From positions 1 through 30,619 of the forward strand of contig JACAFA010000141.1 of assembly GCA_013388525.1 (NCBI GenBank): DNA of 30,619 nt. The letters are read 5' to 3'. The notes beneath the pieces were generated by a model. The model ran no database searches and was not told where the DNA came from. It saw only the letters and a list, made by a program, of their open reading frames with translations. This DNA comes from Ignavibacteriaceae bacterium (GTDB lineage Bacteria; Bacteroidota; Ignavibacteria; Ignavibacteriales; Ignavibacteriaceae). Shown piece by piece: positions 15,634 through 22,134 of the stretch. A program made the position numbers and the translations under genes. How positions within the stretch are numbered: position 1 is the stretch's first letter; each line of letters begins with the position of its first letter.

Positions 15634-17229
15634 TTAAGAAGAAAATTCTCTGATTATTTTTTTAATCTCTTCTTCTGTAATTCCTGTTCCGTAAGTAACA
15701 GGTTTTGCAAGTTCTGATTTTTCTTTTACTAACTTTTCTTTTTCAGAATAAGTATAAACATCTTTTAATGGAGGATTACCTGCTCGCTCACGCAATCTTT
15801 CCTCAATCTCTTTTATGAACCAGTCTTTTCCGCCTTTGTATTTCTGCACTTCAAACTTATCAACAGTTTTACCTTTGTTGATCGGATTAGTTTCGAAAGC
15901 AAGCGATTTAATGTTGAGAAGATGTTTCGCACTTACGTTATCTGAAACAATTGATCCACCCCACGTTCCGGGTCCGATAGTCATTGAAGGATCGAGAGCT
16001 GTTGTGTAACCCACTGCACCAATGGATGCAACAGTGTTAACAAGAATCCTGAATGCAGGTTTCTCAAGAGCAAATTTCATTATTATCGGTTCATCATTCG
16101 AATGTATTACAAGTGTGTGTCCCATTCCTCCAAACTGCAGAAGATCAATACAGCGGTGGCATCCTTCAAGCCAGCCATCAACGACATAAAAAGATAACAC
16201 AGGAGAAAGTTTTTCAATTGAGAGTGGTTCTGTTTTTCCAACCTCATTGCATTCAGCTATTAAAACTTTTGTGTTTTCAGGAACAGAAAATCCGGCATAG
16301 TTTGCAATGAATGTGGCAGGCTTTCCAACAATATCAGGATTTATTTTAAGGTTTGTCTGGATTGCTTTCGCAAGTTTTTCTTTTTCTTCTGCATTAACAA
16401 AATAACATCCTTGAGCTGAACACTCTTCAATTACTTTTTCTTTTAAAGGAAGATCAACAATCATTGATTGCTCGGATGAGCAAAGAGTTCCGTTATCGAA
16501 TGTTGTCCCATAAACAATATCGGCAACTGCTTTCTGATAATTAGCAGTCCGTTCGATGAACGCAGGGACATTTCCCGGTCCGACTCCATACGCAGGTTTA
16601 CCGGAACTATAAGCAGCTTTCACCATTTGAGAACTTCCGGTTGCAAGAATTATTGCAATATTCTTATCGTGCATCAAAGCATCAGTTCCTTCGATGGTTG
16701 GTTCGCTCATACATTGAATCAATCCTTTTGGTGCGCCTGCTTTTTCAGCAACATCAGACAAAATCTTTAAAGCTTCAAACGTACACTTAGCAGTTTTTGG
16801 ATGGGGACTTGCAACAATTGCATTTCTGCTTTTCAGAGAAATCAATGCTTTGAACATTGCTGTGGAGGTTGGATTAGTGGATGGAATCAAAGCACCAACA
16901 ACTCCCATTGGTTCAGCAATCTTTAAAACTTTTCCGTTTGCTTCCTCTGCAATAATACCAACCGTTTTTAAATTCTTTATTGATTCATAAACATTCTTCG
17001 TGCTAAACTGGTTCTTAATAATTTTATCTTCGTAAACACCGAAGCCGCTCTCACCGCAAGCCATCTTTGCTAATTTTTCTGATGCAGCGTAGCCAGCTTC
17101 TGCCATTGCTTTAACAATTTTATCAACCTGCTGTTGAGAGAAATGTTTGTATTCAAGCTGCGCCTCTTTAGCCTTTGCAGCTAAGTTGCGGGCTTCCTGA
17201 ATTGAAAGAAGGTCTTTATCAAGTATCAT
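15634..17229 (-). CDS. CoA-acylating aldehyde dehydrogenase with C-terminal extension
   Basis: A 531-residue enzyme of the acetaldehyde dehydrogenase (acylating) group, related to the AdhE N-terminal half, PduP/EutE and SauS. It would convert an aldehyde and CoA with NAD(P)+ to acyl-CoA. Family marks are 'EPMGVVGALIPSTNPTSTAM' near residue 110, 'YGVGPGNVPAF' for cofactor binding, and catalytic C250 in 'FDNGTLCSSEQS'. The classical domain ends near residue 465. About 65 further residues follow: a charged helix, a linker ('AKPVTYGTG') and a final amphipathic helix 'TEEEIKKIIREFSS'. That tail resembles encapsulation peptides of microcompartment enzymes, though no shell genes are in the window. 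The AdhE alcohol dehydrogenase half is absent. Substrate is unknown. Confidence 0.88.
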   Translation of the reverse strand: MILDKDLLSIQEARNLAAKAKEAQLEYKHFSQQQVDKIVKAMAEAGYAASEKLAKMACGESGFGVYEDKIIKNQFSTKNVYESIKNLKTVGIIAEEANGKVLKIAEPMGVVGALIPSTNPTSTAMFKALISLKSRNAIVASPHPKTAKCTFEALKILSDVAEKAGAPKGLIQCMSEPTIEGTDALMHDKNIAIILATGSSQMVKAAYSSGKPAYGVGPGNVPAFIERTANYQKAVADIVYGTTFDNGTLCSSEQSMIVDLPLKEKVIEECSAQGCYFVNAEEKEKLAKAIQTNLKINPDIVGKPATFIANYAGFSVPENTKVLIAECNEVGKTEPLSIEKLSPVLSFYVVDGWLEGCHRCIDLLQFGGMGHTLVIHSNDEPIIMKFALEKPAFRILVNTVASIGAVGYTTALDPSMTIGPGTWGGSIVSDNVSAKHLLNIKSLAFETNPINKGKTVDKFEVQKYKGGKDWFIKEIEERLRERAGNPPLKDVYTYSEKEKLVKEKSELAKPVTYGTGITEEEIKKIIREFSS

Positions 17230-17310
17230 TTTATTTCCCGTGAATGGTCAGGTCAAATATATTTATGAAAGTGGAGAGATTCAATTTCCCAGCGATAAAA
17301 TATGTAAATT

Positions 17311-17450
17311 TAGTTATTAGTTGGTTGTTTATTGGTTTTAGTTATTTGGTTTTCGGGAGAGTAAATTTTATGCAATACAGATAACTAATCAGCTATAAGC
17401 AGTAACTAATAAACCAGAACTAACAACCCAAAACCAATAACCAATAACTG
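17311..17450. repeat. Low-complexity inverted repeat region of TTATTGG/CCAATAA-type words
   Basis: In the 228-base gap between the response-regulator and aldehyde dehydrogenase genes, a left block (17311-17353) of words such as TAGTTATTAG and TTATTGGTTTT is mirrored on the opposite strand by a right block (about 17397-17450) of AACTAATAAACC and CCAATAACCAATAACTG. Pairing is imperfect. The composition is like the flanks of the four-helix-bundle element at 5657-6125. No gene lies inside. Confidence 0.5.
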
Positions 17451-17457
17451 AAAATTG

Positions 17458-18210
17458 CTATAAAGTATTACGAAGTTTAGCCAGCCCAGTTTTACTCACA
17501 GGAAGCTGTTTGCTGTTTTTGAGAATAATTTGGTAGGATTCTTTTCCGGTTTGCTCGAGGTGCTGGATGAAGTCAACATTGATGATATATGAGCGATGTA
17601 TCCTGATGAAGTTATTTTCGTTGAGGTGGTTCTCAAAGTATTTCATAGTTTTTTGTTTCAGGAATCTTCCCTGGTCACAGTTTATCATTACATAATCGTC
17701 CTGTGCTTCAATCCATTTTATTGTTTCAACCGGAATGATTGAAATCTTTGAGCCTTCTTTAATTACAACTCTTTCAAGATACTCTATCTTTTCATCTTTA
17801 TAATCAATGATGTTTTTTATAACCGCATCGTGCTCAAATTTATCCTGAAGAAAATTAAAAGATTTTTTCAACGCATCATTGAATCTTTCTTCAGAAAATG
17901 GTTTCAATAAATAATCTGCAGCGTTAACTTCAAAAGCTTTTATTGCATAATGATCGAATGCAGTTGTGAAAATTATAACGGGTGGTTCTTCGAGCAGTTC
18001 CAGCATTTCAAAACCGCTTATCTTCGGCATCTGGATATCGAGGAAAATAATATCAGGTTTCAGTTCGTTAATCTTTTTTATTGCATCAAATCCGTTTGAA
18101 CATTCTGCAACAATCTCAACTTCAGGATGATTTTTGAGGTAACCCTTGGTTATTTCCCGGGCTAACTTTTCATCATCGATTATGATTGTTGTTATTTTGC
18201 TTTTCTTCAT
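17458..18210 (-). CDS. LytTR-family response regulator
   Basis: A 250-residue two-component regulator. The receiver domain (about residues 5-125) has acidic D12/D13, phosphoacceptor D58 in 'PDIIFLDIQMPKISG', T/K positions in 'IIFTTAF' and 'YLLKPF'. It is followed by a LytTR DNA-binding domain (about 145-250; 'IEAQDDYVMINC', 'FIRIHRSYIINVDFI'). Such regulators bind direct-repeat promoters and pair with LytS-type kinases. The partner kinase is encoded upstream at 18752-19828, now separated by the GxxExxY cassette. It is the last gene of the operon, so its expression depends on readthrough across about 540 bases of inserted DNA unless it has its own promoter (inference). Confidence 0.93.
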   Translation of the reverse strand: MKKSKITTIIIDDEKLAREITKGYLKNHPEVEIVAECSNGFDAIKKINELKPDIIFLDIQMPKISGFEMLELLEEPPVIIFTTAFDHYAIKAFEVNAADYLLKPFSEERFNDALKKSFNFLQDKFEHDAVIKNIIDYKDEKIEYLERVVIKEGSKISIIPVETIKWIEAQDDYVMINCDQGRFLKQKTMKYFENHLNENNFIRIHRSYIINVDFIQHLEQTGKESYQIILKNSKQLPVSKTGLAKLRNTL

Positions 18211-18226
18211 TTTTTTTAATTAAATA

Positions 18227-18275
18227 TTTAGTGAAAATTCGTGAAATTAGTGGCAAATCTTCTTTAGCCACGAAT
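18227..18275. repeat. 49-bp direct repeat, left copy
   Basis: Identical to 18681-18729. It contains GTGGC and GCCAC 12 bases apart, and ATTCGTG mirrored by CACGAAT, so two competing hairpins are possible in its RNA. It lies between the response-regulator start and the GxxExxY stop. Confidence 0.9.
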
Positions 18276-18293
18276 TACTCTAATTAACACGAA

Positions 18294-18668
18294 TCAAAGA
18301 ACTAATCTTTTATATTTCAATGAATCTTCACCAAAGTTAACGATAATACCAAGTTTATTTTTTGATGCACTTAAGTAGTTTAACGTTTGTTTGATGAATT
18401 CATCTATTATTCCGTTTACTGCTTTTACTTCTAATATGATTTTATCGAAAACAACAAAGTCAGCATTGTAAGAATGTTTTAGAATTATTTCTTTATAAGG
18501 AATTTTGTATTCTTTTTCGCGCTCATAAGGAATATTATTTTTCTTGAATTCATATTCAATTGCGTCTTTGTAAACAATTTCTAAAAATCCTCTGCCTAGT
18601 ATTTTGTGCACTTCCATGCAGATACCGATAATCTTATAAAACTCCTCTTTGTAAATCAGTTCAGTCAT
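18294..18668 (-). CDS. GxxExxY protein (PD-(D/E)XK nuclease-like, PDDEXK_3)
   Basis: A 124-residue protein with the name-giving motif 'GRGFLEIVY' (G, E and Y spaced as GxxExxY) and 'EVHKILG' before it. Further on, 'YNADFVVFDKIILEVKAV' has D then ExK, the core of a PD-(D/E)XK nuclease site, in line with the PDDEXK_3 assignment of this family. The biological role of the family is not established. I start it at the ATG 18666-18668, giving 'MTELIYKEEFYKIIG'. A longer form would begin with a GTG inside the direct repeat and translate repeat DNA. The gene sits between the kinase and regulator genes of a LytS/LytTR pair, flanked by 49-bp direct repeats. It is probably mobile cargo rather than part of the signalling system. 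Confidence 0.9.
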   Translation of the reverse strand: MTELIYKEEFYKIIGICMEVHKILGRGFLEIVYKDAIEYEFKKNNIPYEREKEYKIPYKEIILKHSYNADFVVFDKIILEVKAVNGIIDEFIKQTLNYLSASKNKLGIIVNFGEDSLKYKRLVL

Positions 18669-18680
18669 TATGTATTTAAT

Positions 18681-18729
18681 TTTAGTGAAAATTCGTGAAA
18701 TTAGTGGCAAATCTTCTTTAGCCACGAAT
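18681..18729. repeat. 49-bp direct repeat, right copy
   Basis: Identical to 18227-18275. It lies between the GxxExxY start and the kinase stop codon. A 22-base insert containing the palindrome TCCGCCAAAGGCGGA separates it from the CTAATTAACACGAAT word that ends the kinase gene. Confidence 0.9.
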
Positions 18730-18751
18730 CCGCCAAAGGCGGACAGGTTTA

Positions 18752-19828
18752 CTAATTAACACGAATATCTTCCTCAATTGGGATAAATAACGTCACTCTA
18801 AAAATACCTTTTTCTTTTTTCACTTCCATAAGATCATTACGGTGATAAATTAAATTAAGTCTGTCCGCAATATTTTTTAATCCAACACCTGCACCTTTTC
18901 GCGATTTTGAGGTTTCATCAAAATTATTTTCAAGTTGGATTTTTAAAAAACCATCATTGTAACTGCATCGCAAAGTTAAATGTACTTTATCGAGAGTTTC
19001 ATACACTGCATGCTTAATAACATTTTCAAATAAAGGCTGCAAGATCATATTTGGAATTTCTGCTTTGTTACATTCATCATTTAGTTCTTCAGAATAATCA
19101 AACTTATCTTCAAAGCGTATCTTTTCAATATCGAGATAAAGACGAATATTTTTCAACTCTTCGCTCAGCTTGTTTTTTTCTCTTTCGTTTGTAGCAAGAA
19201 TGTAACGCAGAAAATCTGCAAGCTTAATTATCATTTCCTTTGCTTTCTTCGGATCGATTTCTGTCAAAGCGCTCATCGAGTTCAGACTATTAAAAATAAA
19301 ATGAGGATTTATCTGAAACTTAAGTGAACGTAGTTCCGCCTGTGTAACAAGGTTTTTCAATTCTGATTCTTTAAGTGATCTTTCCTGAAGCTCTGCATAG
19401 TATGAAACCAGGTAATAAAATGAAACCACAATTGCATAAAGCAGAAATCCAACAAGAAATCGCCAGAGAATAGTTTTATAGTAATAGTTTTCGTAAGTCT
19501 CGCCAAATCCAAGAATCGTAACCATCACGATATAAATAAATAAAACCCACAAGCCTGATGAGATTATCGCGCTAATCGCATGACTAAAGAATACTTTTAA
19601 GAGATGATATTGCTCAATTGAAATATACTTTGCAGGATAATGCCAGATGATTGTAAGACCGCATAATAAAATTGAAGAGACCACGCTTTCCACAACCGAC
19701 GAATTCAGATCCAGCCCCAATCCAAAAAATAAAATAAGAAAACTTATTACAGCGAAAGAAAAAGAATAAAGCAGAAGAATAATAACGTTTCTGAAATTCC
19801 GAAGAATTGGATTGTCTTGCATTGCCAA
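18752..19828 (-). CDS. LytS/YehU-type sensor histidine kinase
   Basis: A 358-residue membrane kinase. Four hydrophobic segments lie in residues 12-145, then a short helix and a His_kinase domain with phosphoacceptor H176 in 'FQINPHFIFNSLNSM'. The ATPase domain has N269 in 'LQPLFENVIKHA' and the glycine box 'KGAGVGLKNIADRL'. There is no periplasmic sensor domain of note, so the membrane region or the preceding LiaF-like protein may sense the signal (inference). The start has a second methionine two codons on; either may be used. The C-terminal residues 'IRVN' and the TAG stop are encoded by the repeat word shared with the GxxExxY cassette, so the original end of the protein has probably been replaced. 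It would phosphorylate the LytTR regulator at 17458-18210. Confidence 0.93.
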   Translation of the reverse strand: MAMQDNPILRNFRNVIILLLYSFSFAVISFLILFFGLGLDLNSSVVESVVSSILLCGLTIIWHYPAKYISIEQYHLLKVFFSHAISAIISSGLWVLFIYIVMVTILGFGETYENYYYKTILWRFLVGFLLYAIVVSFYYLVSYYAELQERSLKESELKNLVTQAELRSLKFQINPHFIFNSLNSMSALTEIDPKKAKEMIIKLADFLRYILATNEREKNKLSEELKNIRLYLDIEKIRFEDKFDYSEELNDECNKAEIPNMILQPLFENVIKHAVYETLDKVHLTLRCSYNDGFLKIQLENNFDETSKSRKGAGVGLKNIADRLNLIYHRNDLMEVKKEKGIFRVTLFIPIEEDIRVN

Positions 19829-19834
19829 ACTTTA

Positions 19835-20554
19835 TCAGAGATAAGTTTTTACTTCGCCGCCGCCAAACATCGCCAGTCCTTTAATGTGCAAAGTTCGTGA
19901 TTGATCTATTACAATACTTGGATTTCTGATTGCCTTATTTGAAAAACCTCCGAGCACTGAAGTTACATTTATCACAACATTCCATTCTTTCGGAAGAATA
20001 ATTGTCGTGCCGCCGAAAATGCAAAGCACATCGAGTACATTATCACCTTCAGCAAGCTGGCAGTTAATCAGATTAATTTCTGAACCACCGAATATTGCGG
20101 TAATACTTCCTCCCTGGAAATTATTTGAGGAAATTATTTTTGTGCCTCCACCAAAGATGGAAACATCATCAATTTTATCTTTATTGATTTTTAAATTGTC
20201 AGCAGAGAACTCTGAACCCGTTTCTGTTTTTCTTCTTTTAAGAATGATGTATGCACCGAGAGCAATTAAAAAGATCGGGATAATAATACTGCCATCATAA
20301 TCAACCTGCGGAAAAATTCTTGGTATTAAAAATAAAGCACCGATACCTGAAAGTATTCCTCCGAGAAATTTCTTTTCAGTATTTACAAGTACAAATAATC
20401 CTATAACAAGCATAATGAATGGCCAGGAAAAGACAACTCTGGTCAATCTGAAGTCAAGAACATTCATAGAATCCAGCAGAAATAAACCACCAAGAACAAT
20501 TAGTATTCCTCCAAGTAAAACCCTTTTATCTACAGCACTTTTGTTTTCGGACAT
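19835..20554 (-). CDS. LiaF-like membrane protein (LiaI/LiaF-type TM region plus C-terminal domain)
   Basis: A 239-residue protein with four closely packed membrane helices in the first 108 residues ('LLGGILIVLGGLFLLDSM', 'WPFIMLVIGLFVLV', 'GGILSGIGALFLIP', 'IPIFLIALGAYIIL'), then a basic stop-transfer 'KRRK'. The soluble C-terminal domain has repeated beta hairpins around 'FGG' ('SIFGGGTKI', 'AIFGGSEINL', 'CIFGGTTIIL', 'AMFGGGEV'), the beta-solenoid-like pattern of LiaF/DUF2154-type domains. In Firmicutes, LiaF inhibits a two-component system that senses envelope damage. Six bases separate it from the kinase gene, which supports the same pairing here. An AAAGGAG ribosome site precedes the ATG. 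It is first gene of the operon LiaF-like, kinase, regulator. Confidence 0.8.
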   Translation of the reverse strand: MSENKSAVDKRVLLGGILIVLGGLFLLDSMNVLDFRLTRVVFSWPFIMLVIGLFVLVNTEKKFLGGILSGIGALFLIPRIFPQVDYDGSIIIPIFLIALGAYIILKRRKTETGSEFSADNLKINKDKIDDVSIFGGGTKIISSNNFQGGSITAIFGGSEINLINCQLAEGDNVLDVLCIFGGTTIILPKEWNVVINVTSVLGGFSNKAIRNPSIVIDQSRTLHIKGLAMFGGGEVKTYL

Positions 20555-20665
20555 TTTTTGCTCCTTTAATTAAATCTCAACCAAAACCTATGTAAAAATA
20601 TGAAAGCAAAAAATAAAAAATCGGTGAGTAGTGGAAAAAGCTCGGTGAAAAGGGGAGAAATGGAT

Positions 20666-20715
20666 GCATGGTTGCATGACTGCATGTTTTAATGTAGCGC
20701 TACATGCATCCATGC
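20666..20715. repeat. Nested palindromes in the spacer upstream of the LiaF-like gene
   Basis: A perfect 14-base palindrome ATGTAGCGCTACAT (20692-20705) lies beside an outer inverted pair, GCATGGTTGCAT (20666-20677) and ATGCATCCATGC (20704-20715), which match at 11 of 12 positions. The area repeats the words GCATG and TGCAT many times. It follows the stop of the trans-sulfuration gene and precedes the LiaF-like operon, so it could be a 3'-end structure or an operator. No T-tract is present. Confidence 0.55.
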
Positions 20716-20741
20716 AATCATACAAAGTTCGCATCAGCCAA

Positions 20742-21956
20742 TTATGCTATTTCTTCAATCAGATGAGCTTCTTTAACTTTTTCAAGAGCTTGTTCAAGAT
20801 CTGCAATGAGGTCATTCACACTTTCGATTCCAACTGAAATTCTTACTAGACCATCTGTAATACCGCCTGCTAATCTTGCTTCCTTTCCCATTGAGTAATG
20901 AGTCATACTCGCAGGATGCTGAATCAGAGATTCAACTCCGCCAAGGCTGACAGCAAGCTGATGAAGTTTAACGGAGTTCATAAGAATTTTTCCAGCTTCA
21001 ATTCCTCCTTCAACTTCAAAAGTTATCATTCCACCGTGACCTTTGTGCTGTTTCAATCCAATTTCATAATGCGGATGACTTTTTAATCCGGGATATCTTA
21101 TACTTTTTACAAGCGGATGTTTTTCGAGCCATTCAGCAATTTTCTGAGCGTTCTCACAATGTCTTTGCATTCTGATTGCAAGTGTTTTTAACCCGCGATG
21201 AACAAGAAACGAATTGAAAGGATCAATTACGCCTCCAAGCTGGTTGAGTGTTTTTCTGAAATGTTTATAAGTCTCTTCATCCTTTACAACTATGATTCCA
21301 CCAACAACATCTGCATGACCATTCAGGAATTTTGTTAAGCTGTGCATCACAACATCAGCACCAAGTGCAAGAGGGTTTTGGAGAGCAGGACTCATAAAAG
21401 TATTATCAACTACAACTTTAGCTCCATGCTTGTGTGCTATTTTGGAAATCTCTTCAATGTCTGAAATACAAAGAGTCGGATTGCCCGGAGTTTCAACGTA
21501 AACAACTTTCGTGTTTGTTTTGATCGCATTCTTAACATTTTCCAGAACAGCAGTGTCAACAAATGTAGTTTCAATTCCAAACTTTTTCATTATTGTGTTC
21601 AGCAAGGTAGTTGTTGGTCCATAAACGGCAGCAGAACAAACAACGTGATCGCCTGCTGATAAAAGTGCAGCAAAAATTGTTTGAACAGCAGCCATTCCGC
21701 TTCCGCAGCCGAGAGCTTTGTGTCCGCCTTCAAGTGCAGCTATAGCATTTTCCATTGCTTCGATAGTTGGATTGAGCATTCTTGTATAAATATAACCCTT
21801 CTCTTCTCCTGCAAATAATGAAGCGCCGTGCTGCGCTGATTTAAATTTAAATGTTGAAGTCTGATAAATTGGCGGAACTACTGAACCGTATTCGTATTCA
21901 TCAATTCCCGAATGAACACATTTTGTTAGAAAGTCTAGTTTTGAATGATTTTTCAT
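20742..21956 (-). CDS. Trans-sulfuration PLP enzyme (cystathionine gamma-synthase/lyase or methionine gamma-lyase type)
   Basis: A 404-residue Cys/Met-metabolism PLP enzyme of fold type I. Visible marks are 'YIYTRMLNPT' with Y57 and R59 for cofactor phosphate binding, 'LGCGSGMAA', Y112 in 'VYGPTTTLL', 'VVVDNTFMSPALQNPLALGA', and PLP lysine K209 in 'VMHSLTKFLNGH'. The cysteine typical of methionine gamma-lyase next to the active-site tyrosine (YGCT) is replaced by proline (P114), so gamma-lyase activity on methionine is less certain. The start is the ATG at 21956: GGGAG lies five bases upstream, inside what would otherwise be a six-codon extension from a GTG. It stands alone, divergent from metG, within a 178-base shared promoter region. 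Exact reaction not decidable by eye. Confidence 0.88.
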   Translation of the reverse strand: MKNHSKLDFLTKCVHSGIDEYEYGSVVPPIYQTSTFKFKSAQHGASLFAGEEKGYIYTRMLNPTIEAMENAIAALEGGHKALGCGSGMAAVQTIFAALLSAGDHVVCSAAVYGPTTTLLNTIMKKFGIETTFVDTAVLENVKNAIKTNTKVVYVETPGNPTLCISDIEEISKIAHKHGAKVVVDNTFMSPALQNPLALGADVVMHSLTKFLNGHADVVGGIIVVKDEETYKHFRKTLNQLGGVIDPFNSFLVHRGLKTLAIRMQRHCENAQKIAEWLEKHPLVKSIRYPGLKSHPHYEIGLKQHKGHGGMITFEVEGGIEAGKILMNSVKLHQLAVSLGGVESLIQHPASMTHYSMGKEARLAGGITDGLVRISVGIESVNDLIADLEQALEKVKEAHLIEEIA

Positions 21957-22134
21957 TTTATCTCCCTTTTCCACATAGTTAATGTAGGAAATTTATATTC
22001 ATTAAAATTATGATTGTAAAGTTACTGATTTTACTAATTAATAGAAGGTCGGATTCATTTTACTAATTCGGTTTCAAACTAAATTCTTATATTTCCTCTC
22101 AATATTTTAATAATCATTCAAATAGCAATAGCTC

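Larger units (their letters stand above)
18227..18766. mobile_element. GxxExxY cassette bounded by perfect 49-bp direct repeats, between kinase and regulator genes
   Basis: A 49-base sequence is present without a mismatch at 18227-18275 and 18681-18729 (both start TTTAGTGAAAATTCGTG and end TAGCCACGAAT). Each is followed rightward by a second shared word, CTAATTAACACGAAT (18280-18294 and 18752-18766). The GxxExxY gene fills the space between. On the minus strand each full module directly follows a stop codon: that of the kinase on one side and that of the GxxExxY gene on the other. The right copy carries an extra 15-base palindrome TCCGCCAAAGGCGGA (18729-18743). No transposase or integrase is visible. 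The outer boundaries are inferred. Confidence 0.65.

Noticed and set aside
18669..18725. Longer GxxExxY protein starting from a GTG at 18725
   Set aside because: The extra 19 residues are translated repeat DNA. The ATG at 18668 starts the family-typical region directly.
18227..18729. The 49-bp repeats read as phage or integrative-element attachment sites
   Set aside because: No integrase, excisionase or tRNA target is nearby and only one small gene lies between them.
18227..18729. The repeats read as a CRISPR remnant
   Set aside because: Only two copies, about 400 bases apart, with a real gene between them and no cas genes.
21957..21974. Start of the trans-sulfuration gene at the GTG 21974
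   Set aside because: The six added codons are made of the ribosome binding site for the ATG at 21956.
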